Positions 13,801-26,398 are shown, counted from the stretch's first letter. The stretch: DNA of 64,000 nt from Limonium bicolor (GCA_023374045.1 CM041776.1:137333296-137397295), one strand, 5' to 3'. The notes: a model not told the origin generated them from the sequence alone. Made by a program: numbers and translations.

Positions 13801-15415
13801 TAGGCCCTTAAATGACATGGCTTTTAGGCCCTTAAATGACATGAATTTAAACACTGAATTTCCCACATATGAAAGCTTTCAAACTGCAAATACACCCATC
13901 AATCTCATAGTAGTTATAATGCTCTTAAAATCCACCTTAAACTTATCTTATTAACTCATTCTCATTGGCTCCTTAGTCACAAGTTCATAAGCTTGTTTAA
14001 GTTCTTTTTCTTAGGTTACATAACCCATTACACAATGTATACTTTAAGCTACATTAGTACTCATCTAAATACCACCCCTTAAAACTTAAACCACCATTAG
14101 GTAAGCATTTTACCTTGTTTTTCCAAGCTTATCTTTACTTCCTCCTTGGACCTTGTTCTTGAATGAATCTCGGCCACCCATTAAATTTCCTTTGCCAATG
14201 TTCTAATCAATGTTCAATGACTCACATGAGTACTAAACAATACACTAATCTCAAGGAATGAAAACCTAGGTTAAAAATGTGTTCTAAGGTATAAAAGTGG
14301 ATGATTACCTTTGAAGTCTCAAGGTAGACTTGGGCATTGAATGAAATAGGACCTCCACTAGTCCTTGGTGAATAAAACAAGCTAGAACAAGGCATAAAAA
14401 CAAAGTCCCATGAGTAGTAATTTTCGGCCATGTAGAAGAAATGGTGGAAACATGGTTTTTCTTACATATTCTTTACCTTAAGAGAATGGAGAACCAAATG
14501 GGCTCTTCAAACTTGATTTTCCTCCATCAATGGAGTTTTCCCTTGGCACCGAAATGGAGCTTTGAAGGATTAGAAAAGATAGAAAGCTAGAGCTTGAGCT
14601 AACTAAGAATAATATGTGTTTAGTTTTTTATTTGGAGCTAAAATGAGCAAGTTATGGACAAAGCAAGGTGAGGCAACAATGGAGGCTGCTCTTACGTGAA
14701 TGGAGAAGAGAGGAGGTGAAGAAAACTGTGGGAAGAATACAAATGAAGAGAGAGAAGAAGAAAGGTAGGCTAATATAAGATATTTTGCTTTTAAAAGCAA
14801 ATAGTAACTTCCTTTACTTTCCTCTCATTTTCCTTTAATTGCTTAGTCATATGGTGACTCCCCACATCAAAAACCGGCCCCCCTCTTATAATGGAGATAT
14901 TTATGGTCTTGGTTGACCATCTTATTGACTTATGTTGACTTAAGCTTAATTTGGGCACTATTTGGCACTATTCACTAATTAGTGCACATATTTGTGAAAT
15001 TTTTGGTTTCCCATTGATTTAGGCTTCCTAATGTGATACTAATTAGTACAAATGTTGATTAAGGTGTAATCATGGTCATTTAGCCACTCAAAACTCAATT
15101 CTAAGACAATTTCTCAAAAAGGTGCTTTAAGGAGTCTTAAAGCACATTTTGTGTTTAAGCTTGTTTTTGAGCTTGGTTTTCTTTGGTAATTGATTTAAAA
15201 TGTCCATTGACATATTACTAAGGTCTTATAATGGTATTTGGGTGCTAATCAAAGTCACTCCAAGCTTAGAGCACGTTTTTGCCCAAATTGCCCTTAAGGC
15301 ATTTTCTTGTGTTTTCCTTGGTTTAAATTGTCTACCAATCTCTCTAAGGCATATTTTTGCCTTACTACATCATATATTGATGTTTACTTAACATACTTAG
15401 GTTTGGGGTATTTCA
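10848..15415 (-). repeat. 5' LTR of element 1
   Basis: This is the 4,568-bp partner of 1025-5606, ending at the target duplication ACAAG (15416-15420). Differences from the other LTR are few and scattered, with somewhat more near the PBS end. It includes the second copies of the dyad array and the short tandem repeat. Confidence 0.92.
12480..12765. repeat. GACCGACCTTG dyad minisatellite, second LTR copy
   Basis: Same four-unit array as 2680-2965, with isolated base changes such as one unit reading AAGGTCAGTC. Confidence 0.85.
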
Positions 15416-15420
15416 ACAAG

Positions 15421-15921
15421 GGATAGAGTTGTCCGTGGAAAAATGGCCGGACAGACAAACAAGAAAGAAATGTCTGTGGCCTGTCCGTGTATAAAAGGCC
15501 GGACAGAAAATAAAAGCCATGCTGTCCGTGGATAAATGGCCAGACAAGAAACAAGTACGCATGTAAATGCAACCCAGATCCAGAAAATTGACGCGCCCAC
15601 CGTCTACCCCATCAGCAATATCAGGCGCCAGCGCACTCCTTAAAATCCTCACGCGTGTTCCAGCCTGTCTTCTTCCTCCTCCTTTCTTCTATAAAACCCA
15701 CGAGCCTTCTGCTCAAAAATAATCATCCCTTCCTAAATCCAAAGTTCATAAAACCACGACCATCGTTTACAACAGAATCGACCACCACATAACTTCATTT
15801 TCACCATCACCAAATTAGCCTTACGCTGTTATTTTCCAGTAAACCAACGAAGAAGTCGATTGCCCATCCGTTCGTTCTTCTTCGTTCTGTCCGACTATCT
15901 TATTTGTTATGTTTGTTTTTA
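15421..15921 (+). repeat. 3' LTR of element A, segment 2 of 3
   Basis: The LTR continues after the excursion of element 1. It starts with the rest of the TGTCCGTGG dyad array (to about 15550) and passes into a pyrimidine-rich, promoter-like stretch with a TATA box. It ends at the 9-bp target duplication TTGTTTTTA (15913-15921) of the palindromic element. Confidence 0.75.
15690..15696 (+). promoter_or_regulatory. Putative TATA box of the element A LTR
   Basis: TATAAAA lies downstream of CT-rich sequence and is followed by CCCACGAGCC, which is a plausible U3/R promoter in the plus-strand LTR. The call rests on motif and position only. Confidence 0.45.
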
Positions 15922-15929
15922 GGGAAATT

Positions 15930-16290
15930 TCATGAAATGCCACTATATTTTTGCCTAATTCATGAAATGCCACTAAAAAAAAGAAAGTCACGAAATGCCA
16001 CTATATTTTCTGAAAAGTTCATGAAATGCCCCTCCGCCTGGATAAAAGTTAACTTTCCGTCCAATGTCAGATTGTTTTTTGTAAAATGACCTTTTTGCCC
16101 CTAAAAATTTATGTCACTGTTCAACAGCTACTTTTGGGTTCCAACAGTCACTTTTCTGAAAAATTTACGAAGTACATGAAATGTCACTACAACTTTTACA
16201 AAAGTACACGAAATGCCACTACAACGTTACGAAAGTACATGAAATGCCACTACTACTTTACAAAAGTACATGAAATGCCCCTGTAACACA
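15930..16290. repeat. Subterminal CATGAAATGCC repeats (left arm)
   Basis: About eight degenerate copies of a 20-35-bp unit contain CATGAAATGCCAC. They are mirrored in the right arm at about 17385-17740. Such subterminal arrays are common transposase-binding regions; binding is an inference here. Confidence 0.7.
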
Positions 16291-16461
16291 AAAAACGGCT
16301 ATTTTTCTGTTTCTAACGGCTAGTTCTTCATTCAGACCCCCTTTTATGCTATAAAAACTCATTATAGGGCTGTATAATGTCCATATCTCTCCCATATTCA
16401 CCAATAGCACATCAAACATGTATCCCCCCACATACACAACCACAATATAAGAGAAATTTCA

Positions 16462-16665
16462 AAAATACATTGCAAGTGTAGAGTTCCAGCAACTCTCAAA
16501 GTTTCATACAACCGGAAATCACCTGGATTCACTTACTATAATTGCTGGAACTATGGATTATTCAAATGGTGGGCACCGGTTATGGAAGATCGATATGATC
16601 CCCGCTTAACTTCTCAACCCGAGAGTACATCACAAACAAATCCCACACAAGTTCAACAAATATAG
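16462..16665 (+). pseudogene. GRF-type zinc finger fragment carried by Mutator-like element 1
   Basis: One open frame reads HCKCRVPATLKVS, then KSPGFTYYNCWNYGLFKWW, and ends at TAG 16663-16665. The spacing C-x-C, aromatic-rich YYNC, then an FKW motif matches the GRF zinc-finger pattern (C-x-CG ... NPGR.F..C ... FF.W) of small plant proteins. No in-frame ATG precedes it and the usual coiled coil is not obvious. It is probably a degenerate or exon-like cargo fragment. The minus-strand frame in the right inner arm (17002-17202) may be a further diverged copy. Confidence 0.5.
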
Positions 16666-17198
16666 CTCGGTTAGTGGTGTAATTCACCAACATTGGCCAA
16701 GAATCGGTTTTTTTTTTTGTAAACCGGCCAAGAATCAAATTTTTTTGTAAACCCGCCAAGAATCAGTTAGATCACTATAAACTTGCACATTAGTTAATAC
16801 GTGAAGCTTCTACGTACCAATAATAATATTCACATTGTATTATAGAATAAGTACTCTAAATTACAGAACCTAACCCTACTTTATGGTCATTACCAATGGC
16901 AACGGCGGAACATCCACAGTTCCGCACCAGATCAATGAGCAAAAGACCAAGAAGGCAAACATTGTATATATGGTATTCCTGTAATTATTTTAATTTATTT
17001 TTTACATGATTAACGATTGAGAAATCTGGTTCCTTACTTTTCTTCTCTTTTGCACAATTAAATAATACCTTAACATGATTACACAAGAAGTATATGGCCG
17101 TAAATCACAATATTCCTTGTGAAATAAAACAAAAAAAACCCGCCTAGAAACAGTTCTTTGAGAAACATGCACTTCTAGTCTCCTTCCTTGCATGCCAC
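16666..17198. other. Centre of palindromic element 1, no gene recognised
   Basis: Contains three CCAAGAATC repeats separated by T-rich tracts (about 16698-16765) and AT-rich sequence. No convincing coding region beyond the GRF fragments. Confidence 0.4.
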
Positions 17199-17755
17199 GC
17201 ATTTTTGAAATTTCCCTTCTATTGTGGTTGTGTATGTGGGGGGATACATGTTTGATGTGCTATGGGTGAGTATGAGAGAGATATGGACATTATACAGCCC
17301 TACAATAAGTTTTTATAGCACAAAAGGGGATCTGAATGAAGAACTAGCCGTTAGAAATAGAAAAATAGCCGTTTTTTGTGTTACAGGGGCATTTCATGTA
17401 CTTTCGTAAAGTAGTAGTGGCATTTCATGTACTTTCGTAACGTTGTAGTGGCATTTCATGTACTTTTGTAAAAGTTGTAGTGGCATTTCATGTACTTCGT
17501 AAATTTTTCAGAAAAGTGACCGTTGGAACCTAAAAGTAGCTGTTGAATAGTGACATAAATTTTTAGGGGCAAAAAGGTCATTTTACAAAAACAAATCTGA
17601 CATTGGATGGAAAGTTAACTTCCATCCAGGCGGAGGGGCATTTCATGAACTTTTCAGAAAATATAGTGGCATTTCGTGACTTTATTTTTTTTTAGTGGCA
17701 TTTCATGAATTAGGCAAAAATATAGTGGCGTTTCATGAAATTTCCCTTGTTTTTA

Positions 17756-18486
17756 TAATTATGTGTGATTAATAAACCTAGCCTCCCGGGTTTGGAAGCG
17801 AGCCTATTTTATATAATTGTGTTATGTAAGCTTTCCACAATAATTTATCTATACAATATTTTGATTCTGTCCTTAATGCGCTTTAATCTTCTTGTACAAT
17901 TATTAAAGTGATATTTGTAGTCTCTTGTTGACATGCGATGCTAAGACAAGGTTCTAGACAAAGGAAGTCAAAACGGGTTAACGACTAGAAGCGTGACTCG
18001 CCTATAGGTTAATCTGTCTCCAATAGGAATTGTTAATAAAGCGATTAATTTATAATGACTTGGGCAAGAATTGCGGTTTGTTGTTTAAGTTAATCAGGGT
18101 TTATTGTACAAGAACCGGTCAATGAACTAATTAAGATTCCTGAGTTTATTGCTAAAGTGGGAAAGTTTATATCAATATAATTAGATAAAATAGGTGAGCA
18201 GAACAACCCGGGATGCTTCTTTAAAAACACAAAAAGATTTACAATTTCTATTTTTATTCTGTTTTGATTAATTGTTTTTATTACTGTTTTGTTTAGATTA
18301 AGTTTTCAATCGCATCTTTCCCTAAAAAATGATAAAATCTGTTTACTAGAAATCTCAGTCAATTTACTACACTATCAGTTATCCACAGCGAGGTCCCCAA
18401 GAGTACGACAACCCACAAATCCACTATACCGCAAAACGATAGGTACACTGCCTAAGTTGTAGAAGTAGTCACATATTTCTCCAACA
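17756..18486 (+). repeat. 3' LTR of element A, segment 3 of 3
   Basis: Final part of the LTR. The end resembles Athila-type LTR ends (CCACAGCGAGGTCCCCAAGAGTACGAC region, then ...CCAACA). The CA at 18485-18486 abuts sequence assigned to element B. The matching 5' LTR is outside the window, so the target duplication cannot be checked. Confidence 0.65.
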
Positions 18487-19229
18487 GCGGCGGTCGGAGA
18501 GGTGGCGTGGTGGCTTGCTGGTGCGGTGGGAGAGGGGCTGCGCGATGGGAGTACATGAGGGATTAGGTGCGATTGGGAATAAGGATGGGTTCGGGAGGTA
18601 GGGGAAAGGGAAAGAAGGAAAAAAAGAGGGGATTTTTTACTGAAACGAAGCCATTTCGGCCTTTTCTTTTCAAAATTTTGACCCGACTGACCTTGCTAAG
18701 ACCGGTCGCAAGGTCGGTCCAAGTCAGTAGGCGGAATTTCTGAAATTTTTGACCCGACCGACCTTGCCAAGATCGGTCGCAAGGTCGGTCGAGTCAGTAG
18801 GTTACTGATTTGAAAAATCCGACCCGACCGACCTTGCCCAGATCGGTCGCAAGGACGGTCGAATTCAGTAGCTTACCGTTTTGATTATTTTGACTCGATC
18901 GACCTTGACAAGTTCGGTCTTATGGTCGGTCAAAATCAGTAGCCTCTGGTTTTGCAAAAATTGGACCGACCGACTTCCCAAGGTCGGTCCTAAGGTCGGT
19001 CCAGGCCAGCATCTCCCCAAAATTTTTGTTTTCTTCCCCAAAACACTAATCAGCATTCACAAGCAAATCCAACACACAAAAATAACCAGAAACAAACAAT
19101 AACGAAAGCATGAAACAAGCAAACTAATCAACACAACTAACAATGAAAATAATGCAAGGTAGAAAGGTAAATAGTCCGGGTTGCCTCCCGGAAAGCTGCC
19201 CGTCTTTTTAAGGTCTTTGGCTAGACCAT
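18487..19229 (-). other. 3' non-coding region of Athila-like element B
   Basis: Lies downstream (minus strand) of the B integrase. It contains the hairpin CCGGGAGGCAACCCGG at about 19177-19192, typical of the region after pol in plant Athila-like elements, and the dyad minisatellite at 18675-19015. The 3' LTR of B is not seen here and presumably lies beyond element A. Confidence 0.55.
18675..19015. repeat. GACCGACCTTGCCAAG dyad minisatellite of element B
   Basis: Five tandem units of about 70 bp, each with GACCGACCTTG..AAG.TCGGTCGCAAGGTCGGTC followed by GTCAGTAG. Nearly the same motif forms the arrays in the element B LTR (43975-44165) and in both LTRs of element 1. Confidence 0.85.
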
Positions 19230-20690
19230 AGTGAAGGTTAGAAGGAACCTGGAGGGTCTCTTAAGTAAAGAGCCCGAGCCTCAACCTTTGGAATGTCTCC
19301 TCCTTGGTAGTGTTTCAGCCGGGAACCATTGACCATGAAAGTTTCCCCCTAGACGTTCTTCAGCTCAAAAGCTCCATTAGGGGTGACCCTTGTGACAGTG
19401 AAAGGGCCAGCCCAATGAGACTTCAACTTCCCGGGGAATAATTTCAACCTCGAGTTGTAAATGAGAACCCGGTCGCCTTCGTGAAACTCCCGCTTCACAA
19501 TCATCTTATCATGCCATTTTCTGGCCTTTTCTTTTTAGATGCGGTTATTTTCGTAGGCTTCCTCCCGAATCTCTTCTAACTCGGTCAATTGGAACCGTCT
19601 CTTGTCACTGACGCACTTGAGGTAATAGTTGAGGGCCTTCACCGCCCAATATGATTTATGCGCTAATTCAACCGGCAAGTGACAAGCATTCCATAGACGA
19701 GTCAGAACAGGGACATTCCGATTGGAGTTTTGTAGGCGGTCCGATATGCGCACAATGCATCATCGAGCTTCATGGACCAATCTTTTCTTGAAGAGTTAAC
19801 CGTCTTTTGTAGGATCCATTTGAGCTCTCGGTTGGTGACCTCAGCTTGGCCATTACATTGTGGGTGGTACGGAAGGGTAACCTTGTGTCTCACCCCATAC
19901 TTATTCATTAGAGCTTCAAACTATTTGTTGCAGAAATGAGACCCTCCATCACTCAATATGGCTCTCGGTACCCCGAACTGGGTGAAAATATTCTTCTTCA
20001 GAAACTTGATCACTACCTTGGCGTCATTAGTCGGGGTCGCAATTGCTTCAACCCACTTGGTCACGTAGTCGACCGCCACAAGGATAAACAAGTTGGAGCA
20101 AGAAGATGGGAAGGGCTCATGAAATCAATACCCCATAAATTAAATGGCTCGACCTCGATCATTATGTTGAGAGGCATCTCATGCTTGCGTGAAGTGTTCC
20201 CGAGCCTCTGACATTGGTCACAGGAGGCAACGAACGAGTGGCAATCCTTATGAAGGGTTTTCCAGAAAAACCTGGCTTGAAGAACCTTGGCCGCTGTTCG
20301 TGCTGGACCGTGGTATCCACCGGCTTCACCCGAGTGACAGTGAATTAAAATTTCTGCACTTCACTAATGGGCACACATCTCCGGATCACCCCATCAGCAC
20401 AGATTTTAAAGAGAAGAGGGTCCTCCCAGAAATACCTCTTGATGTCCGAGAAAATTTCTTTCTCTGCTGATAAGTCATCTCTGGTGGGATCACCCCCCTT
20501 GCCAAATAATTTGCAAAGTCCGCATACCAAGGGTCTCCGGTCTCTGCAATCATGAAGATGCTCTCGTCGGGGATGAATTCATTGATTGGCACACCATCAT
20601 CAGGAGCCTCCATTCAGGAGAGATGATCAGCTATAACATTTTGCACACCCGGTTTGTCCCGGATCTCTATCTCGAATTCTTGGAGGAGAA
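19230..20690 (-). pseudogene. Integrase of Athila-like element B (frameshifted)
   Basis: Minus-strand frames give the parts of a Ty3/gypsy integrase in order: a zinc-binding region (about 20613-20230, with [12 protein letters not shown] and a C-x2-C pair near CDQCQRLG), then the core with [18 protein letters not shown] near 19850, then the C-terminal HLPVELAHKSYWAVKALN region (19753-19535). At least three frameshifts split it, so no functional enzyme is expected. The order, facing the reverse transcriptase at 20698-21601, matches pol of Athila-group elements. The tail from 19534 to 19230 still shows short integrase C-terminal similarity. Confidence 0.8.
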
Positions 20691-20697
20691 GAATCCA

Positions 20698-21601
20698 TCA
20701 GAGAAGTCTAGGCTTTACATCACCCTTGTTGAACAAATACTTAAGCGCTGAATGGTCGGTGTGCACTATAACCTTGCTGCCCAAGAGGTAGGATCGGAAT
20801 TTGTCGACGGCGAAAACCACTGCTAATAGCTCCTTCTCGGCGGTGGCGTAGTTCATTTGGGCATCACTGAGAGTTCTAATAGCATAGTAGATACTCCTCA
20901 ATATCTTTTCCTTCTTCTGACAAAGGACCGCCCCCACCGTATAGTCGTTGGTGTCGCACATGATCTCAAACGGTAAACTCCAATCGGGGGATCCCACAAC
21001 AGGCGCAGAGATAAGGCACTGCTTGATGGTGTTAAAGGCATTAAGGCACTCCTCGGTGAATACAAATTTCACATCTTTGGTCAAGAGGTCACAGAGAGGC
21101 TTTGAGATTTGGAGAAGTCCTTGATGAACCTTCTGTAAAACCCGGCATGACCCAGCAAACTTCGAATATCTTTCACTGATGTCGGAGGAAGTAGCTTTTC
21201 AGTCACTTCAATTTTAGCCTTGTCAACCTCAATACCCTTTGAAGAGATCTTGTACCCCAAAACAATTCCTTCTCTTACCATAAAATGGCAATTCTCCCAA
21301 TTTAGCACAAGGTTTGTCTCTTCACACCAGATCAAGATAGCCTCGAGGTTGTCCAAGCAAGTGTCGAAGGAGGGGTCGAAGACGGAGAAGTCGTCCATAA
21401 AGACCTCAATGCTCTTCTCTAGGAAGTCGGAGAAGATCGACATCATGCATCTCTGAAATGTGGCCAGGGCGTTGCAAAGCCCGAAAGGCATCCGGGTGTA
21501 GGTAAACGTCCCATAAGGGCATGTAAATGTCGTCTTCTCCTGATCCTCAGGAGCTATGGGGATTTGGAGATACCCCGAATATCCATCCAAGAAGCAACAG
21601 T
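20698..21601 (-). pseudogene. Reverse transcriptase C-terminal half and RNase H of element B
   Basis: The reverse transcriptase part (21590-21081) has LDGYSGYLQIPIAPEDQEKT, MPFGLCNA and the catalytic FMDDFSVF motif. The RNase H part (21084-20698) has AVLCQKKEK, ATAEKELLAVVFA and HTDHSALKYL. The two halves are out of frame. The frame continues on the far side of element 2 at 39728, where the palm N-terminus ends in LERLAGQDY, so element 2 inserted inside the reverse transcriptase gene. Similarity is to the Athila group of Ty3/gypsy elements. Confidence 0.88.
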
Positions 21602-24600
21602 TGTAACACCTCTACTAATCCGGCTCCTAATTATAATATAAGCGTCGTACTTAGTAAATAAATCGCAGCGGTAAATAACAAACTGTCGTTCTAATGGTGT
21701 CACTGTTATCACTCGCCCATACGGGTGATAACGAGCTACATGACAATCAACATACGAAACGTATTCCCGCAGTGACCACAAGAGATAGATAGTAGTGCTT
21801 AAACAATCTAAAATATATCCAACAACAACCGTCTTATACAAAACCGTACACGTGAGCGTCTAACCAAACAAACACCTCGGTTTACAAACCCGAGTCTGAA
21901 ATAACAGTAGTCTCAAACCGTACCAAGTCTATCCAAAAGTAAATACAACTGTCGCGCCCCGCGTCGACCCTCCAGCTAGTCTCCTGAAATAAAAATGGTT
22001 TGTGGTATGGAATAAGCCCCTGCTGAGTATGTTATCACATGCCCGGTCATGCCTCCTCAAACCCCTCAATTAATTGGTCGAGAGCATGAGATTCGTTACA
22101 TGCAATACCGTTTAAATATTTAAACTGTAAAACATTTAACAGTAATATCCATACAATAACACAACCATCAACACACATAATATAAACCACACAGTATAAC
22201 CAATGAACAACAAGGCGAAACAACGAGAGCAATAACCAAGTATCAACTCCCGTCCTTGGTATAAAAACCAATATTGTTCGCCAATGTACAAGTCTCAACT
22301 GTAATAAATGTTCGGTTATACCTAGTGACAACGTCTCGTTAAAACGACGTGCCCTAAATTACCCATATACTATGGCGGGTCACCCACGGCAGTAGCCACT
22401 CCAACGGTAGAGTCTCCGACCAACGAACCATCCTAGCTCGCGGGAAATTTTCTTGATACTTGCGGACCCGTACGCGACATCCTGGTATCGTTTTTGTGAT
22501 CACAGCGCGCACCAAGAGCCACATCCTCTTGGCTTTGTTATGTTAATTAATTACACCATCGCATCGCATTAATTTTTCTAACACAGCAGACTAAGGTCAT
22601 TAGTCCAATCCGGAGTCTGTAAACTCGGGATCCAGTGTTAGATACGAGAGCGGCGTTAGAAGGCCGATGCTCCGTATTAAAGTCTTGGATAATATGTATA
22701 TCTTATTGTCCTAGTACTACAACGTTTTTCTGGCGATCCTTATATTACATATAAGATAGCACCATAGCCGCTAGTTCGTTTTATATATATAGGTCCATAT
22801 ATACGAACCAATACTGTTAACATAACAACAGTAAATAATAAGCAGCTAAAAATATACAGTTCATGCATATTTAATCACACAATCAGACAAACAATCTTAT
22901 CACATTACACAGAAGTCTGAACTAAGGAAGCCCTCAGAGAAATCAGAGACACGTAACAACATACCGTTCACCCTGAATGTATAACCGTGGAGTATGAATC
23001 AGCTAGATGATGCTCCCCGTGTCATCTCTAACAGTCTAATAATACATAATGCTACTGATTAGAATCCCGTATAACGACATAACTCTATGGTACCCCGTAC
23101 CGTCACTAACACTCCCGGTTAATCCCCGTTATTAACTGTCAACGTTTGTCGGGTTTCGGCTTAACTCGGGATTTGGAAAAACGTTATATTACATGTGTAG
23201 TCTTGTCTATAATTAATATACTTAATGTTGAACTTTGTTATCGCATGTATTAATATACCCTTGTATTATATAGTTTGTTTCTATATTGCATGTATAATTC
23301 TTTATCATATATTATACATTTCACCTTAGTATTTATTTTCCTAAGGTTTTTTTCCAAGTTTAATGTAGTATAATTCATATGTAAAATACTTTGAATTATA
23401 TAAATCCTTATTACTCCTAACATTAGAATTTCCATATCTAATGTTTGTAATTCTTTTTCTTTATCTTATATCATTTTTAATTATGATAATACATAGTTAT
23501 TGAACCATATTATTTTCCACCCATAACATATATTTATTTATATACATGTTATGGGACTATTTATTATATGGTAAGTCTTTATAATATATTCATTCTCTTA
23601 ATGAATATCTTATATTATAAATGTTATAACCTTATAATCATTAAAACCATATTATAAATTTTCATTCAAAAATGCCCATATTACCGAACAACACCTATTT
23701 TCTTAAATATTTACAAAATCCACCACATAATTATATAATGTATATTATAGTTATATAACATATATTAACATTTATGTCATTAAAACAATTATAACCTATA
23801 GTTATATATTGTTATAAATACCAAACAGCCCTTATACTCTCGGTTTTTATTATCTCCATATACTTCCATAAATTACAAATCAACCCCAAATTATATTTCA
23901 TTGTTACACTTATAATATGTACCTTAATTATAATCCTTAAACCTTAATATAATTATAACCTATAGTTTAAATGGTTATAATTACCGAACAGACCCTAGGG
24001 TCTGTTTAATTAAATTCCTACCACCTAACTTGTATAATTACCAAATCTCCCCAATTTATAATACATAGTTTTCTAATGTCATTAAAACTATATATTATAC
24101 ATATATATTTATAAAACCTTATATAACTCCAAAAATTACCAAACTATACCAAAAGGTTATAAATATCATTCCTAACCTTATACTTTCTATAATTCTCGGT
24201 TTTACCATATGTTACCCATTTGTAACAATGTATGAAATATCATATATTATACTTATATAATTCATATAAACTCCAAATTTAACCAAATAAACTTCTAAAA
24301 ATTCTAATAACCTAAGGTCTGTACTAAATTCCATTTAGTACCCCAAGTTTTGGAAATCACAATATCACCCCATCTCTTATAAATCTTTTACAATTTAATA
24401 ACTATCTTATAAGGTAGTATTTTAATTTCTTAAATTCTCCAAACTTGGTCAAAGTCTCCTATATAGTCAACTTTGACTTCTAATGCCAAATTGGAACCAA
24501 ACTTTCGGTAATTACCTATATACCCTAACTTTTCTATTTTTACAATTTTGACCCAAAACTTTATAAAATGTTATAATTTTTATTAAATTCATTTAAAAAC

Positions 24601-26398
24601 CCTAAATTCCTCTAAATTAAGCCCACGGCTTTATAATTTAATAGTAATTACCGTTTGACCCCAAACTTAATTATATAAGCATAAATTAAATTAAATAAGC
24701 TTTAAACTTAAATTAAAATGGCCTAATGACATGGCCTTATTACAACTTTGCTTTATAACATAAAATTACATAAAATAGCTCAAATTATACTAAAGCTCTC
24801 GGCCTTGTTGTAGCTTAATTATTTTCCACATAATGTCATAATTTGACCATTATGTTAATTAAATCACTTAAATGACTAGCTTAATTTATATTAGTCATTT
24901 TTTCCACACTTAGGTTAAAATCACCCATATAAACAACTCCACTCTCCGCACATATAATATATATGCTGAAAAATCATAAAATCATAAGTTTAAGGTGTTT
25001 ATACCTTGGTTTATCCTTAGTTACAACTCGGCAGCTTGGAGGAAAAATCACCACATCATTTAGACATGTTTAATACACCAAAGTAAGATATGGTTATACT
25101 CCAAGCATGAGCTTAACCATAAAGAACAATTAATGTAAGATTTAAGGCAAAAATCACCTTAAAAATGCAAGGTAGTCTCCAAAGGGTTTCGGCCTGAATT
25201 AAACACACCACATGGTGTTAAATTCACCATATGAACATGGGGAATAGCTAGACAACAACAAGATGCTATGGTAATAGGTTTTACCTTGGCAAAATGCCTT
25301 AAAGAATGATATTTCCTTTGATTTTCGGCCACCCTTGCTCCAAATGGTTAACCAACTTAATTAACATGTAAATATGAAGATTATGAGTGAATAAACTCAT
25401 AAAAATCAGAAGAAGAAAACCGGATGGAGAATTGAAATCCTTAAGGTATGTTTTTACCTTATAATGTAAATTTTGACCACCTTGGTCCCCAAAGCTTGCT
25501 TCAGCCAAGATTCTTTGTTGTTCAAGGTTTAAAGCAATGAGAATGAGCCATGGAAAGTGATAGATCATGAGCTCCATGTGTAGGTAATGAAGAAATGATG
25601 AAAAAGAGCTAAAATAAGCCTTAATCCATCACCTTGGGTGCAAAAGAGGTTGATTTGCCTTGAATTGTCAAGAACACATCTTGAGAGGATTAGAGAAAGC
25701 TAATGGCTTGGATGGAATGGGACAAGGGAAAAGAGAAAGAAAGAAAATGTGATTTAATGAATGAAAAGTAGAAAATGGAATAGTAAATGGTGATTCACCA
25801 AATTAGCTAGATATTTAGTATTAAAGTTGAGTGTGCTGTCCTCCATTCTCCATGCTTCCGACTTCATAAGGGTAGGGATGGTCATTAATTGACCATTGAC
25901 CATACTTAGTCAATTTTACTCAAAAATGCACTATTTGGGTTACTATTCACAAATGAATGCCATATTTCTGATTTTTTTTGAAATTTGGATTTAGACCTTC
26001 TAATGTGGTACATTATAGTACATTAGTATATCAAGGTCTAATCCAATGCCTAACACCACTCAAAACCCACTCAGAAAGTCAATTTTCTCAAAAACGTGCT
26101 TTAAGGAATTTTAAAGCACATTTTGTGTTAGAACTGTTTTAGAGCTTGGTTTTCTTTGAGAATGGTTTTATAATGTTCATTACTTCATTATAATACTTAG
26201 GAATCCACTTTGGATCCTATTTGAGGTCATACAATCTCTATGGTGTCTTAAAGCACATTTTTGGCTTTACCGATCTTAAGGCATGTTTTGCCTTGTTGAG
26301 ATCTTTAGATTGTTCCCCAATGGTATTTAGATGTTTATTAACCATATTAGATCATTAATAGATCATTTAATAAAGTTTTTAAGGTTAGGGGTATTTCA
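21602..26398 (-). repeat. 3' LTR of element 2
   Basis: A 4,797-bp AT-rich LTR, reading TGAAATACCCC..GTGTTACA on the minus strand, and the counterpart of 33014-39727. I see no protein-coding signal inside; the small frames near 22047-22331 and 25299-25577 lack domains. Confidence 0.9.

Larger units (their letters stand above)
1025..15415 (-). mobile_element. Element 1: Tekay-like Ty3/gypsy element with giant LTRs and dead internal region
   Basis: Two near-identical direct repeats (1025-5606 and 10848-15415) flank a 5.2-kb internal region. On the minus strand the LTR starts TGAAATACCCC and ends GTGTTACA. The tRNA-iMet primer binding site TGGTATCAGAGC follows the 5' LTR, and a polypurine tract TTTTAAGGGGGGTAGA precedes the 3' LTR. 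A perfect 5-bp target duplication ACAAG (1020-1024, 15416-15420) marks the insertion into the LTR of element A. The internal region has no usable ORF but retains a recognisable integrase relic. LTR length, primer and similarity to elements 2 and 4 place it with Tekay-type chromoviruses; this assignment is by inference. Confidence 0.9.
15922..17746. mobile_element. Palindromic Mutator-like element 1 with GRF-finger cargo
   Basis: The 1,825-bp element begins GGGAAATTTCATGAAATGCC and ends with its inverse complement. It is flanked by perfect 9-bp duplications TTGTTTTTA (15913-15921, 17747-17755), the size typical of Mutator-like elements. The inverted arms run about 15922-16468 and 17199-17746, roughly 547 bp each, and their outer halves consist of CATGAAATGCCACT-type tandem repeats. 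The roughly 730-bp centre holds a fragment resembling a GRF zinc finger. No transposase is present, so it would depend on one in trans. Its termini closely resemble those of 35038-36925. Confidence 0.88.

Noticed and set aside
18675..19015. Interpreting this array as the 3' LTR of element B
   Set aside because: Flanking sequence does not match the LTR at 43075-44365; only the dyad units are shared.
22047..22331. Hydrophobic minus frame in the element 2 LTR (also 33520-33705)
   Set aside because: Lies in both LTRs with indels that break it differently; no domain.
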